In this document: positions 47,748 through 56,799 of the stretch, piece by piece | How the letters are laid out: each line of letters begins with the position of its first letter | Position numbering within the stretch: the stretch's first letter is position 1 | Assembly: GCA_003250395.1 (NCBI GenBank) | Contig: QKGM01000052.1 | Span: 1-60,885 of the forward strand | Direction: 5' to 3' | DNA length: 60,885 nucleotides | From: Bacteroidota bacterium | GTDB taxonomy: Bacteria; Bacteroidota; Bacteroidia; Bacteroidales; TTA-H9 | The notes under the pieces: generated by a model | What the model saw: only the letters and a program-made list of their open reading frames with translations | The model's database searches: none | What the model was told of the DNA's origin: nothing | Made by a program: the position numbers and the translations under genes

Positions 47748-48938
47748 ATGAATCTTCATGAATATCAAGGCAAGTCTATTTTAAGAAAGTTCGGGGTTTC
47801 AACCCCCGAGGGTATCCTGGCTTTCACCCCAAAGGAAGCCATAAATGCTGCTCTAGAACTGAGCCAGAAGACCGGCACCACCAAGTGGGCTGTTAAAGCG
47901 CAGATTCACGCCGGAGGCAGGGGAAAAGGCGGCGGTGTTAAAATAGCCAAATCACCCGAAGAAGTCGGTCAATATACGGGTCAGATTATCGGGATGATGC
48001 TTGTAACCCCTCAGACCAATGCGCAGGGAAAACTGGTAAGGAAGGTTCTTATTGAAGAAAATATCTACTATTCAGGCACTGAACCTACACTTGAATTCTA
48101 TATGAGTGTTCTGTTAAACCGGCAGGAAGGAAAGAACATGATTATGTATTCACCCCGTGGAGGGATGGACATTGAAGCGGTAGCTGAGGAAACGCCCGAA
48201 GCAATTTTCACGGAACTGATAGACCCGAAAGTAGGTCTTACAGCCTTTCAGGCACGGCGTATTGCTTTTAACCTGGGACTATCTGGCAATTCGCTCAAAA
48301 ACATGGTCAAATTTGTCGGAGCACTTTATCAGGCATACATTGGAGCAGATGCTTCGCTATTTGAAATCAATCCGGTAATAAAAGCTGCCGATGGCAAAAT
48401 CTTTGCTGCTGATGCCAAAGTTGCCATTGACGGGAATGCTCTTTACAGGCATCCCGATATTGAGGATATGCGTGATTTCGATGAAGAAGACCCGACTGAA
48501 GTAGAAGCTGGTATGCACAAACTTAATTATGTAAAACTTGACGGTAATGTCGGATGTATGGTGAATGGTGCCGGCCTGGCAATGGCAACCATGGACATGA
48601 TCAAGATGTCGGGTGGATCACCGGCAAACTTTCTTGATGTAGGTGGTACAGCAGATGCTAAACGTGTAGAGCAGGCTTTCCGTATTATAATGAAAGATCG
48701 TAACGTTAAAGCGATACTGGTTAATATCTTTGGTGGAATAGTCCGCTGTGACCGGGTAGCTCAAGGAATTGTTGATGCATACAACAACATCGGTACAATA
48801 AATATTCCAATCATTGTCAGACTTCAGGGTACAAATGCCGAAGAGGGAAAAGCTCTGATCGACCAGTCGGGGTTAAAAGTACACTCAGCCATCAGGCTTG
48901 AAGATGCTGCAAAACTTGTTGATCAGGTGTTAAAATAA
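47748..48938 (+). CDS. sucC: succinyl-CoA synthetase (ADP-forming) beta subunit
   Basis: 396 residues. Together with SucD it interconverts succinyl-CoA and succinate with ATP formation. ATP-grasp features: MNLHEYQGKSILRKFGV at the start, AQIHAGGRGKGGGVK, FEINPVI, and the CoA-ligase domain with VNIFGGIVRCDRVA and RLQGTNAEEG. The length is standard. The ATG at 47748 directly gives the conserved N-terminus. A TAATTTTG box at 47614-47621 is a possible promoter. The alpha subunit gene (sucD), usually adjacent, is not here: the next gene is an FKBP isomerase. Confidence 0.95.
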   Translation: MNLHEYQGKSILRKFGVSTPEGILAFTPKEAINAALELSQKTGTTKWAVKAQIHAGGRGKGGGVKIAKSPEEVGQYTGQIIGMMLVTPQTNAQGKLVRKVLIEENIYYSGTEPTLEFYMSVLLNRQEGKNMIMYSPRGGMDIEAVAEETPEAIFTELIDPKVGLTAFQARRIAFNLGLSGNSLKNMVKFVGALYQAYIGADASLFEINPVIKAADGKIFAADAKVAIDGNALYRHPDIEDMRDFDEEDPTEVEAGMHKLNYVKLDGNVGCMVNGAGLAMATMDMIKMSGGSPANFLDVGGTADAKRVEQAFRIIMKDRNVKAILVNIFGGIVRCDRVAQGIVDAYNNIGTINIPIIVRLQGTNAEEGKALIDQSGLKVHSAIRLEDAAKLVDQVLK

Positions 48939-48983
48939 TCAAGTCTTCAACTGATTGGCTGTTTTTTCAACCGATTTTTCACT

Positions 48984-48991
48984 TAATTTTG
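48984..48991 (+). promoter_or_regulatory. candidate -7 box (TAATTTTG) for the FKBP gene
   Basis: TAATTTTGCG, an exact TAnnTTTG match, 45 bp after the sucC stop. A transcript from here would include the hairpin and leader frame before the FKBP ATG at 49072. Confidence 0.45.
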
Positions 48992-49010
48992 CGTCTGCAA
49001 ATCTGTTCAT

Positions 49011-49067
49011 ATGATTCAAATATCTGGTGATACGCAATTTGCTTTTGCGTATCACCTTAATTTTTAA
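49011..49067 (+). CDS. possible 18-codon leader frame of the FKBP gene
   Basis: An ATG-started frame coding MIQISGDTQFAFAYHLNF and ending TAA four bases before the FKBP ATG. It lies wholly in the likely 5' leader and covers the 12-bp hairpin at 49026-49056. It may be an attenuation or translational-coupling leader, or simply chance. Coding potential cannot be judged on 18 codons. Confidence 0.3.
   Translation: MIQISGDTQFAFAYHLNF
49026..49056 (+). promoter_or_regulatory. 12-bp terminator-like hairpin in the FKBP leader
   Basis: GGTGATACGCAA (49026-49037) and TTGCGTATCACC (49045-49056) form a perfect stem with a 7-base loop. TTAATTTTT follows, as in an intrinsic terminator. It sits 15 bp before the FKBP ATG and 87 bp after the sucC stop. 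It may end sucC transcription, act as an attenuator, or protect or mask the FKBP message. Confidence 0.7.
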
Positions 49068-49071
49068 CACA

Positions 49072-49578
49072 ATGCAAGTATCAAAAAACAAAGTTGTATC
49101 GCTAACCTACACTCTTAGGCTCAATGATGAGCAAGGAGAATTAATTCAGGAAACAGGAAACGACCAGCCTTTGGTTTTCATTTATGGATCAGGCATGTTA
49201 CTACCGGCTTTCGAGTCGAATATCGCCAACCTGAAGACGAAAGATCAGTTCAGTTTTGGCCTTCCTGCAAGCGATGCCTACGGTGAATTCAACCCAAATG
49301 CTGTTATTGATTTAGATATCAACATCTTCAAGGAAGACGGCAAATTAAATGAAGAACTTGTTCACATCGGGAATACCATCCCGATGCAGGATAGTGAAGG
49401 AAACCGGATGGACGGTGTAGTTGTTGAACTTACCGATACCAATGTAAAGATGGATTTTAACCATCCACTGGCTGGCAAAGATCTCCATTTCTCTGGTGAA
49501 ATTGTTGAACTCCGCGACGCTTCTTCAGAAGAACTGGCACATGGTCATGTTCACGGACCTCATGGCCATCACCACTAA
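49072..49578 (+). CDS. SlyD-like FKBP peptidyl-prolyl isomerase
   Basis: 168 residues of the FKBP fold with an inserted flap domain. Seen: VSLTYTLRLNDEQGELIQET, FIYGSGMLLPAFESNIANLK, and FGLPASDAYGEFNPNAV. The C-terminal tail is His-rich (GHVHGPHGHHH), as in SlyD, a cytoplasmic chaperone-isomerase that binds nickel and other metals. The extended frame begins at a GTG at 49027 inside the leader hairpin. The ATG at 49072 is chosen because it gives the typical N-terminus. It is followed by a strong terminator. Confidence 0.9.
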   Translation: MQVSKNKVVSLTYTLRLNDEQGELIQETGNDQPLVFIYGSGMLLPAFESNIANLKTKDQFSFGLPASDAYGEFNPNAVIDLDINIFKEDGKLNEELVHIGNTIPMQDSEGNRMDGVVVELTDTNVKMDFNHPLAGKDLHFSGEIVELRDASSEELAHGHVHGPHGHHH

Positions 49579-49594
49579 GATCAGCAAATGATTC

Positions 49595-49626
49595 AAAAAG
49601 AGCGATCCATCAGGATCGCTCTTTTT
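49595..49626 (+). terminator. rho-independent terminator of the FKBP gene
   Basis: AAAAAGAGCGATCC (49595-49608) pairs with GGATCGCTCTTTTT (49613-49626) over the loop ATCA, a 14-bp stem with a T-run, 17 bp after the stop. Confidence 0.92.
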
Positions 49627-49678
49627 ATTTTACTTCCGGTTGCTGTCCAACAAATAGGAATCATTTCTTCTTTAATGA

Positions 49679-50119
49679 CTACAAAGGAAACCTCCTCCTG
49701 ATACGGGTAGTAATATTAGCTATTGTCGATACAAATGCCACACCGGCAGCAAGTGTCCCTGCCTGCCCAAGCGTTTTAAGCCCCAACTCTATCGCCTCAG
49801 AAGTGTTTCCCCTGACAACTGCAAACATGGTGTTATACATCCCGGCACCCGGTACAAGTGGAATAAGTGCGCAAATAATGAGCGTGGTTACCGGTGTTCG
49901 AAGTCGTCTTGCCACAATTTCAGAATATGCACTAAAAAGTACCGAAGCAGGCAACAAACTGTAAACCTGTGATATTCCTACTGATAAAGCCAGTTGATAA
50001 GTTACCCAGGCAATCATACCTCCCCCCGCTGCCCAGTATTTATTTTTACCCCTGATATTAAATATCACGGCAAAGCACAAAGTGGCAATATAAGAGGCTA
50101 TTGCGTTAATTAACATCAA
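49679..50119 (-). CDS. ThrE-type threonine/serine exporter, C-terminal half
   Basis: 146 residues with four or five membrane segments and the motif RGKNKYWAAGGGMIAWVTYQ, plus the PLVPGAGMYNTMFAVVRG segment typical of the ThrE_2 (DUF3815) family. With the preceding gene it forms the two-polypeptide version of ThrE, an inner-membrane exporter for threonine and serine. Its start overlaps the upstream stop by 4 bp. Confidence 0.87.
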   Translation of the reverse strand: MMLINAIASYIATLCFAVIFNIRGKNKYWAAGGGMIAWVTYQLALSVGISQVYSLLPASVLFSAYSEIVARRLRTPVTTLIICALIPLVPGAGMYNTMFAVVRGNTSEAIELGLKTLGQAGTLAAGVAFVSTIANITTRIRRRFPL

Positions 50120-50886
50120 ATGTTTCCTCCAAGAAATTGTATCCAGAGTCCGACGACGATACCTGATCCTGCAGCCAGTGTAACTGCAATCATGATTGCT
50201 TCTGCACCTCGGGTTACTCCTGCCACCAGATCGCCGGCAAGGGTATCACGAATGGCATTGGTAATGGCCAACCCCGGAACCAGTAACATCAACGAACCAA
50301 TAATAATGAGCGGTGTATGTTCTCCAATACCAACCCAAACTGTAAACAAGCCCAAAAAGGTCATTATAGCACCTCCCGCCAGGTTAACAAAAAAATCATT
50401 AACCCCCATCCCGGAAATACTGGCTGTTATTAACCTGGCAATAAGCCCCACGAGCAGAGCGGCAAAAGCATCAGCAAGGTTGCCTCCAAACATTACGGTA
50501 AAAGCTGCCGCTGCTACTGCTGCTGCTCCAATTACCACTTTGGGTTTGTGTGCCTTTTTGCCGTCTATTTCAACCAGTTTCTCGTAAAAATCATCAAGAG
50601 GCATAGGATAGATAATATTCTGTCTTGACAACTCATTCACACGGGCAATCTTGTCCAGATTCACTGTACGGTGCTTAACACGTTTAATTACAGATCGTAC
50701 ATCAGCAGGAGTTTTACTGGCTGAAGCCATTATCCCTGTTGGGGTAACAAAACCTTCAGCCACCTCAATTCCAAATGACTGACAGATTCTTGAAATAGTC
50801 TCTTCCACCCGATAGGTTTCCCCTCCGTTCTCAAGAATGATCTGTCCGGCATAAGTTGCAATATGTAATATCCTGCCAGTTTCCAT
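50116..50886 (-). CDS. ThrE-type threonine/serine exporter, N-terminal half
   Basis: 256 residues. A cytoplasmic N-terminal region (about 1-110, GRILHIATYAGQIILENGGETYRVE, then EGFVTPTGIMAS) precedes five membrane segments. It matches the ThrE (DUF1212) family: the GG-E-T-Y-R motif and LMLLVPGLAITNAIRDTLAGDLVAG. The longer frame starts at a TTG, so the ATG at 50886 is chosen. It is co-transcribed with the C-terminal half, and adenosine deaminase lies upstream on the same strand, 35 bp away. Confidence 0.88.
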   Translation of the reverse strand: METGRILHIATYAGQIILENGGETYRVEETISRICQSFGIEVAEGFVTPTGIMASASKTPADVRSVIKRVKHRTVNLDKIARVNELSRQNIIYPMPLDDFYEKLVEIDGKKAHKPKVVIGAAAVAAAAFTVMFGGNLADAFAALLVGLIARLITASISGMGVNDFFVNLAGGAIMTFLGLFTVWVGIGEHTPLIIIGSLMLLVPGLAITNAIRDTLAGDLVAGVTRGAEAIMIAVTLAAGSGIVVGLWIQFLGGNI

Positions 50887-50921
50887 ACGAGTCAATAACT
50901 CATCTTTGAATTCAAACCAAA

Positions 50922-51992
50922 TTATATATAATCCCGCCTGATTAAAAGGCCAAGCTTCTCTAATTCATTCATGGCCTGATTAATCAACTCCACTTTTGTA
51001 GCATAACCACAGAAAGCCGATTTAAATCCATTCAGAATAAGATACTTAAGCTCTTCAACATTAAAACCAAACTCTTTGATAGCAATCATATACTCATCGG
51101 TCAAAGTAGTATTGGAGACCAACCGGTTGTCAGTATTAAGTGTCACACGCAAACCATAGTCAAAATAGAACCTGATAGGATGATGAGCCAGGGTATCAAC
51201 GGCTTTTGTCTGAACATTGGAGGTGATGCACATTTCAAGGGGAATCCTGTGGTCGTTTACATAATTCAATAAATCGCCATTCTCAAGCAAACGGGTGCCA
51301 TGCCCTATCCTGTTGGCACTGATATGATGTAAAGCCTGATGAATTGACTCCGGGCCATACCCTTCACCTGCATGAACCGTTGTATTAATGTTATTTTTAA
51401 TAATCATACTGAAGGCCTCCTTGTGGTCACGTGCAGGAAAATCCTTCTCAGCACCCGCCAGATCAAATCCGACAACACCCTTATTCTTGAATGCAACAGC
51501 CAGTTCGGCCGCGATAATCGACTCTTCAGGATTATTATGCCTCAGGCTGCAAATAATGATACCGATTTTAATGTTCAGTTTTCTTTCAGCAAGTTCCTTA
51601 CCTTTAAGCACGGCACTGATTACCTCAACAAGCTTCATCCCTTTTTCGGTATGAAGTACCGGGGCGAATCTGATTTCAAGGTACCTTATATTCTCGGCAG
51701 CACAATCTTCTGCAAGTTCGTAGGTAACACGCTGAAGTGCTTCGGGTGACTGCATTACAGAACAGGTTATATCGAATGTTTTCAGATAGGTCTCCAGATC
51801 CGGACAGTCCGGGCCAACTGCCAGTATCGACTTCAATTGATCAGGATCGACAGATGGAAGCTCAATTCCTTCTTTTGCAGCAATATCTATTATTGTTTCA
51901 ACCCGTAATGAACCATCGAGATGACAATGAAGCTCGGCCTTCGGTAGTTTTTTCACAAGTTCGTATGTGAGTTCGGGAACAGCTTTTTTCAT
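50922..51992 (-). CDS. add: adenosine deaminase
   Basis: 356 residues of the metal-dependent amidohydrolase TIM barrel. It deaminates adenosine to inosine. Seen: the metal-binding AELHCHLDGSL (His22, His24), the FAPVLHTEKG strand, TVHAGEGYGPESIHQALHHISANRIGHGTRL with the third His and catalytic Glu, and TLNTDNRLVSNT with the final Asp. TDNR instead of the TDDP of the mammalian enzyme is common in bacterial homologues. The ATG at 51992 is the only start that fits. It is divergent from the thioredoxin-like gene. Confidence 0.93.
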   Translation of the reverse strand: MKKAVPELTYELVKKLPKAELHCHLDGSLRVETIIDIAAKEGIELPSVDPDQLKSILAVGPDCPDLETYLKTFDITCSVMQSPEALQRVTYELAEDCAAENIRYLEIRFAPVLHTEKGMKLVEVISAVLKGKELAERKLNIKIGIIICSLRHNNPEESIIAAELAVAFKNKGVVGFDLAGAEKDFPARDHKEAFSMIIKNNINTTVHAGEGYGPESIHQALHHISANRIGHGTRLLENGDLLNYVNDHRIPLEMCITSNVQTKAVDTLAHHPIRFYFDYGLRVTLNTDNRLVSNTTLTDEYMIAIKEFGFNVEELKYLILNGFKSAFCGYATKVELINQAMNELEKLGLLIRRDYI

Positions 51993-52042
51993 AGGATTAA
52001 TCTTTAATAGTTTTTCAGCTCCGCTATCCCAATGCCATTTCG

Positions 52043-52050
52043 TACTTTTG
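52043..52050 (+). promoter_or_regulatory. candidate -7 box (TACTTTTG) for the thioredoxin-like gene
   Basis: TACTTTTG, an exact TAnnTTTG match, 22 bases before the ATG at 52072. Confidence 0.45.
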
Positions 52051-52071
52051 GAAACGCAAAACCTGTATCGA

Positions 52072-52647
52072 ATGATGACTAATTTACGTAACCTTTTACT
52101 ATTTGTTTCAATTTTAATCGCATTACAGCCTGTGAAGAGTCAAACTGCAGGTGGACAAAAGATAGAATGGCTCTCATTTCAGGAGGCTGTCAGGCGTAAT
52201 GCAACCAATCCGAAAAAAATATTTATCGATGTATATACCGATTGGTGCGGATGGTGCAAACGAATGGATGCTACAACTTTCAAAGATAGCTCTGTAGTAA
52301 TGACATTCAACAAATACTTCCATGCCGTCAAACTCGATGCTGAAGGAAATGATACCATCGTCTTCTCAGGCTATACATTTGTCAATCCAAATCCCGGGGG
52401 GAAAAGGTCGACACACCAACTGGCTTCTGCCCTGCTTCAGGGAAAGATGTCTTACCCATCGTTTGTTATACTAGATGATTCAAACAGAATGCTCACCACG
52501 CTGCCAGGATTTCAGCCTGTTGAAAGAATCATTCCCGTGTTGAATTTCTTCGGCGAAAATAACTATAAAACGATGAGCTGGGAACAGTATTACAAGAAAA
52601 TTTCCGAAACTAAAAAGGGGCAGTCTGATCCCAGAAAACCGGAATAA
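52072..52647 (+). CDS. exported thioredoxin-fold protein (WCGWC)
   Basis: 191 residues. A signal peptide (ending QPVKSQ) is followed by a thioredoxin-fold domain with KIFIDVYTDWCGWCKRMDATTF, where WCGWC is the redox CXXC, and the cis-proline region KMSYPSFVILDD. It is of the DUF255/thioredoxin_7 type common in Bacteroidota, acting in the periplasm on disulfides. The frame extends 35 codons upstream into the adenosine deaminase start. The ATG at 52072 is chosen for its signal peptide and promoter box. Its last codons carry the 5' arm of the lon terminator hairpin. Confidence 0.88.
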   Translation: MMTNLRNLLLFVSILIALQPVKSQTAGGQKIEWLSFQEAVRRNATNPKKIFIDVYTDWCGWCKRMDATTFKDSSVVMTFNKYFHAVKLDAEGNDTIVFSGYTFVNPNPGGKRSTHQLASALLQGKMSYPSFVILDDSNRMLTTLPGFQPVERIIPVLNFFGENNYKTMSWEQYYKKISETKKGQSDPRKPE

Positions 52648-52656
52648 CAGACTGCC
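52612..52656 (-). terminator. lon terminator overlapping the end of the thioredoxin-like gene
   Basis: GGCAGTCTG (52619-52627) pairs with CAGACTGCC (52648-52656), and the minus strand then reads CCCTTTTTAG. It lies 20 bp past the lon stop, with one stem arm and the T-run inside the opposite-strand coding sequence. For the plus strand the follow-on is TTCCTG, so it is less likely to stop that transcript. Confidence 0.7.
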
Positions 52657-52676
52657 TTCCTGATCCTTCAGTTTCT

Positions 52677-55136
52677 TTACACATCCAGGTTAACCGGATC
52701 AGCAACCGGTTCATCCAGAATAGCGTACCTGATCACGTCAAGCATATTGTCGACATAGTGAAAGGTAAGCCCTTCGAGGTACACAGGCTTAATATCCTCT
52801 ACATCCTTTTTATTTTCTACCGAGAGAATTACATCGGTGATGGAAGCACGCCGGGCAGCAAGCATTTTCTCTTTTATGCCACCAACGGGCAAGACTTTTC
52901 CACGCAAAGTAATCTCACCTGTCATAGCGAGCTGATTTCTCACCCTTTTCTGGGTAAAGGCAGATGTAAGGGCGGTAAGCATGGTAATACCTGCCGAAGG
53001 ACCGTCCTTGGGTGTAGCCCCCTCCGGTACATGAATGTGAATATTCCACGACTTAAATACTTTGGGGTCGATACCAAGCACCTGACTGTGGGCTTTAATA
53101 TACTCATATGCAAGCGTGGCCGATTCCTTCATTACATCTCCAAGGTTGCCTGTCAACGTCAATTTGCCATCGCCACGACTCAGGCTGGCCTCAACGAAAA
53201 GAATCTCACCTCCTACCGCGGTCCATGCCAGGCCGGTTACAACGCCGGCAACTTCATTCGATATCTGCTTCTCGCGCTGAAACATCTGGGGACCTAAAAT
53301 ATCCTTTAACCCGGCAATGGTCAGTTTCGTCTCATTGGCTCTTTCTTCGGCAATAGCCAGTGCTTTATTTCTGACAACTTTGGCTATAAGCTTTTCAAGC
53401 ATTCTTACACCTGACTCACGGGTATAATTATCAATAATTGCCTCAATTATCGCCGGGGTGATTTTCAGTTGGCTCTTCTTCAATCCATGCTCTGCCAACT
53501 GTTTAGGGATCAAATGACGTTTCGCGATCTCTATTTTCTCTTCAAGCAGATATCCACTGATATCAATGATCTCCAACCTATCACGCAATGCAGGGTGAAT
53601 GGTTGCCAGACTATTGGCAGTAGCTACAAACATTACGTTGGAGAGGTCGAATTCTATTTCCAGAAAGTTGTCATAGAAGGTATTGTTCTGTTCGGGGTCG
53701 AGCACTTCAAGCAATGCCGATGCAGGGTCTCCATGGAATGTATTTCCGGCAACCTTATCAATCTCATCAAGCACAAAAACAGGGTTTGAAGACTTAACCT
53801 TTTTAAGATTCTGTATAATCCGGCCAGGCATTGCACCAATATAGGTCTTGCGATGCCCCCTAATCTCAGCCTCATCCCGAAGCCCGCCCAGCGACATCCT
53901 GACATACTTACGCCCTATAGCCCTTGCAAGCGATTTGCCCAGGCTCGTCTTTCCAACTCCCGGAGGGCCTAACAGACATAAAATGGGCGATTTCATATCT
54001 CCTTTCAGCTTCAACACTGCAAGATACTCTCTGAGCCGCTCCTTCACTTTTTCAAGTCCATAATGATCGGCATCGAGTATCTGCCGTGCTCTGTTCAGGT
54101 CAAGATTATCTCGGGTAAACTCGTTCCAGGGAAGAGCTACCATGGTTTCAAGGTAATTTAGCTGCATGGTGAACTCAGCCGATGCCTGGTGCATCCGCTG
54201 AAATTTTTTCAGTTCACGCTGGAACACTTCGGCCACTTCAGGCGACCACTTCATTTTGGCTGCCTTCGTGTTCAATTCATTTAAAAGCTCTTTGTTCGGG
54301 TCACCGCCCAATTCTTCCTGAATAGTCTTCATCTGCTGATGAAGCATATAATCGCGCTGCTGCTTGTCGAGTTCAACCTTTACTTTATTCTGAATCTCGG
54401 TTTTCAAATCTACAACCTGAACCTCTTTACTCAAAATGGTAAGCACATCCTGGGCACGCCGGGTTGGGTTTACCGATTCGAGCAAACGTTGCTTTTCAGA
54501 TATCTCAAGATTCAGGTTAGAGGTAATGAAATTGAGGAGAAACGTAGGCGATTCAATATTACCAATGGCAAAAGCAGCTTCCGAGGGAATACTGGGTGAT
54601 TTGCGTACAATCTGTATGGCCAGGTCCTTGACTGAAGATATGGTCGCGTTATACGTTCTGTTATTCCGCGGTATTTTGTCTTCGTTATATGCCTCTATTT
54701 CACTTATCAGAAAGGGATCAGAAGATACCGGCCTGGTCATACGGAACCTGCGCTTCCCCTGAAGTATCGCGGTCGTATTTCCATCAGGCATCTGGAGAGT
54801 CTTAATGATATATGCCATGGTTCCCACCTCGAATAGATCATCAAAACCCGGGTCCTCTATATTGCCATCCCTTTGGGCAACAACACCAATCGTCCTCCCT
54901 TTCTTGTAATACTCACGAATCAATGCTATTGACTTATCACGGCCAACAGTAATCGGAATAACTACCCCGGGAAACAATACCGCGTTACGCAAAGGCAAAA
55001 TCGGAAGCGTTTCAGGCAATACTTCACGGTTCATCGACTCCTCATCCTCAGGGGTCAAAAGCGGAATAAACTCTGCCTCCCCCTGCATAAAATCTGTGAA
55101 CTGGAGCAGGTTTCCGTTGAAGTCAGTTTCTTTCAT
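52677..55136 (-). CDS. lon: ATP-dependent Lon protease (La)
   Basis: 819 residues of LonA architecture. The N-terminal substrate domain (about 45-235, [21 protein letters not shown]) precedes a coiled-coil helical region. The AAA+ module has Walker [10 protein letters not shown] and Walker [10 protein letters not shown], with the sensor-like [18 protein letters not shown]. The S16 peptidase domain has the catalytic PKDGPSAG (Ser) and a downstream Lys in the [13 protein letters not shown] region. It degrades unfolded and regulatory proteins in the cytoplasm. The frame starts three codons earlier at a GTG; the ATG at 55136 is preferred. A 10-bp palindrome lies 114 bp upstream. Confidence 0.96.
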   Translation of the reverse strand: MKETDFNGNLLQFTDFMQGEAEFIPLLTPEDEESMNREVLPETLPILPLRNAVLFPGVVIPITVGRDKSIALIREYYKKGRTIGVVAQRDGNIEDPGFDDLFEVGTMAYIIKTLQMPDGNTTAILQGKRRFRMTRPVSSDPFLISEIEAYNEDKIPRNNRTYNATISSVKDLAIQIVRKSPSIPSEAAFAIGNIESPTFLLNFITSNLNLEISEKQRLLESVNPTRRAQDVLTILSKEVQVVDLKTEIQNKVKVELDKQQRDYMLHQQMKTIQEELGGDPNKELLNELNTKAAKMKWSPEVAEVFQRELKKFQRMHQASAEFTMQLNYLETMVALPWNEFTRDNLDLNRARQILDADHYGLEKVKERLREYLAVLKLKGDMKSPILCLLGPPGVGKTSLGKSLARAIGRKYVRMSLGGLRDEAEIRGHRKTYIGAMPGRIIQNLKKVKSSNPVFVLDEIDKVAGNTFHGDPASALLEVLDPEQNNTFYDNFLEIEFDLSNVMFVATANSLATIHPALRDRLEIIDISGYLLEEKIEIAKRHLIPKQLAEHGLKKSQLKITPAIIEAIIDNYTRESGVRMLEKLIAKVVRNKALAIAEERANETKLTIAGLKDILGPQMFQREKQISNEVAGVVTGLAWTAVGGEILFVEASLSRGDGKLTLTGNLGDVMKESATLAYEYIKAHSQVLGIDPKVFKSWNIHIHVPEGATPKDGPSAGITMLTALTSAFTQKRVRNQLAMTGEITLRGKVLPVGGIKEKMLAARRASITDVILSVENKKDVEDIKPVYLEGLTFHYVDNMLDVIRYAILDEPVADPVNLDV

Positions 55137-55249
55137 AATATACACGTCAAATTGTCAGGTAAATTCAATCACGCTTCAGCCAGAAAAACACCGAACATGA
55201 TTGATTTCAACCTATACTATTAATAAACAATTAATTAAACTTTAAACAC

Positions 55250-55275
55250 GTACGCAACCTAACCTGGTTGCGTAC
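55250..55275. promoter_or_regulatory. 10-bp perfect inverted repeat upstream of lon
   Basis: GTACGCAACC (55250-55259) and GGTTGCGTAC (55266-55275) flank the 6-base spacer TAACCT. No T-run follows on either strand, so it is not a standard terminator. It is 114-139 bp before the lon ATG. It does not match CIRCE. It could be an operator for a dimeric regulator or a leader stem-loop. Confidence 0.6.
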
Positions 55276-55321
55276 AAACACTAGATTCATTTCAACAACA
55301 ATGCCATGAATTCAGTTCAGT

Positions 55322-55369
55322 AAAAAACGTCGTATCTGTTCCTGGTAATGTCAGGAGTTGATACGACGT
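55322..55369 (-). terminator. rho-independent terminator of the GlmU-like gene
   Basis: ACGTCGTATC (55327-55336) pairs with GATACGACGT (55360-55369), with an inner CCTG/CAGG stem. The minus strand ends in six T. It lies 15 bp after the stop at 55384. Confidence 0.88.
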
Positions 55370-55383
55370 CATCAAAAAGGCTG

Positions 55384-56571
55384 TTATAACCGGATATTAT
55401 TAAACGTAATGTTATAAACACTGGTCAACAGGCTGCGTTCCGACTGATCGAAATCGATACCGCGGCGTTTGTAAACATAACTTGCCACTTCGATTGCCTT
55501 GTTAATGTCGTATGAATTGAATCCCGTGGGGCCTCCCCATACAAACGATGGGACGAAATTACGCTGATATCCTGCACCAAAGACATTACTGTTTACACCA
55601 ACCACCGAGCCGGTATTAAACATTGAGTTGATACCTGTCTTTGAGTGATCGCCCATTATCAAACCCAAAAACTGCATCCCGGTATCGATAAAACGCTCCT
55701 GAGTATAATTCCATGCCCGTACATTACGGTATGTATTGTTCAGATTTGCAACTGTAGTTCCTGCCGCCAGGTTACACCATTTACCAATGACAGAATGCCC
55801 CAGGTAACCATGATGCGGCTTGTTGGAGAAGGCCAGCAAAATAGAATTCTCAATCTCCCCACCCACTTTTACATGCGGCCCGAGAGTGGTGGCTCCATAT
55901 AAAATGGTCCCCATCTTTACCACTGCTGAATCGACCATTGCTACTGCCCCGCGAATATGGGCACCATCCATTACATGAACGTTTTCACCAATATATATGG
56001 GACCTTCAGTGGCATTAAGTGTCACATTTTCGAGTATAGCCCCTTTTTCTACAAAGATATTCTCAGCCGATGTAACCTTTACATGTTCCGGGATTGGCTC
56101 ACTGTTCCGGCCGGCTGTAATCAGCCTGAAATCGTTTACGATGGCGGTATAGTTATTGGCTAACAGATCCCAGGGATAATTGATCTTCATCACCTCTGAC
56201 TTGGTCATTTTCTCCGTAATACCCTCGGTGTCTCCTTCTCCGATTTTATCAAGGTCTTCAGCCACAACATGAAGGGCAATGATACTATCAGGCCCTATTA
56301 TTGCCTCATTTGGTTTAAGGTTCCTGATCTCGTCTATCAACACCGGATTAGGACAAACTGAGCCATTAATCAGAATATTCTGTGCACCTTTGATTATCGG
56401 AAACTTTTCAGATAAATACTCTTCGGTCAGAGAGGAAGTGACAACACCCATCATCTTTTCCCATTTTTCCCTGATTGTCAGAATCCCGAAACGAATATCG
56501 CAGACAGGGCGTGTAAAAGTTAATGGCAAAAGGTTATTGCGTGAATAATCATCAAATAGTATATAGTTCAT
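55384..56571 (-). CDS. GlmU-like sugar-phosphate nucleotidyltransferase/acetyltransferase
   Basis: 395 residues matching the Bacteroidota alternative GlmU family. An N-terminal nucleotidyltransferase-like part begins MNYILFDDYSRNNLLPLTFTRPVCDIRFGILTI. The C-terminal left-handed beta-helix has hexapeptide repeats at about 200-340 (TEGPIYIGENVHVMDGAHIRG, GGEIENSILLAFSNKPHHGYLGHS). By family it is proposed to supply UDP-GlcNAc from glucosamine-1-phosphate for peptidoglycan and lipid A, but biochemical proof for this type is limited. It is transcribed alone, with its own terminator. Confidence 0.88.
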   Translation of the reverse strand: MNYILFDDYSRNNLLPLTFTRPVCDIRFGILTIREKWEKMMGVVTSSLTEEYLSEKFPIIKGAQNILINGSVCPNPVLIDEIRNLKPNEAIIGPDSIIALHVVAEDLDKIGEGDTEGITEKMTKSEVMKINYPWDLLANNYTAIVNDFRLITAGRNSEPIPEHVKVTSAENIFVEKGAILENVTLNATEGPIYIGENVHVMDGAHIRGAVAMVDSAVVKMGTILYGATTLGPHVKVGGEIENSILLAFSNKPHHGYLGHSVIGKWCNLAAGTTVANLNNTYRNVRAWNYTQERFIDTGMQFLGLIMGDHSKTGINSMFNTGSVVGVNSNVFGAGYQRNFVPSFVWGGPTGFNSYDINKAIEVASYVYKRRGIDFDQSERSLLTSVYNITFNNIRL

Positions 56572-56749
56572 AGCATCCGGGTTTTAAGATGTTCTTATTT
56601 ATCAGATTACAAAAACCAGCAAGTGGTTGTATTTCCTGTATCAATGATACGAATTTTAACACAATCTATTGCAGCACGACTGAAAATATTATCAACAATC
56701 AATTAACAACCTGAAACGCTTTCTGTTTGAATGAATCTACGAAAAACAG

Positions 56750-56772
56750 AAAAAGCCCTCACATGGAGGGCT
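56750..56772 (-). terminator. rho-independent terminator of rpmE2
   Basis: AGCCCTC (56754-56760) pairs with GAGGGCT (56766-56772) over a 5-base loop. The minus strand continues TTTTTCTG. It lies 28 bp after the L31 stop at 56800. Confidence 0.8.
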
Positions 56773-56799
56773 ATAATGCTTTAACAAAACCGTTGCCGC

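Noticed and set aside
55250-55275. CIRCE-type heat-shock operator before lon
   Set aside because: The palindrome GTACGCAACC-N6-GGTTGCGTAC does not match TTAGCACTC-N9-GAGTGCTAA in sequence or spacing.
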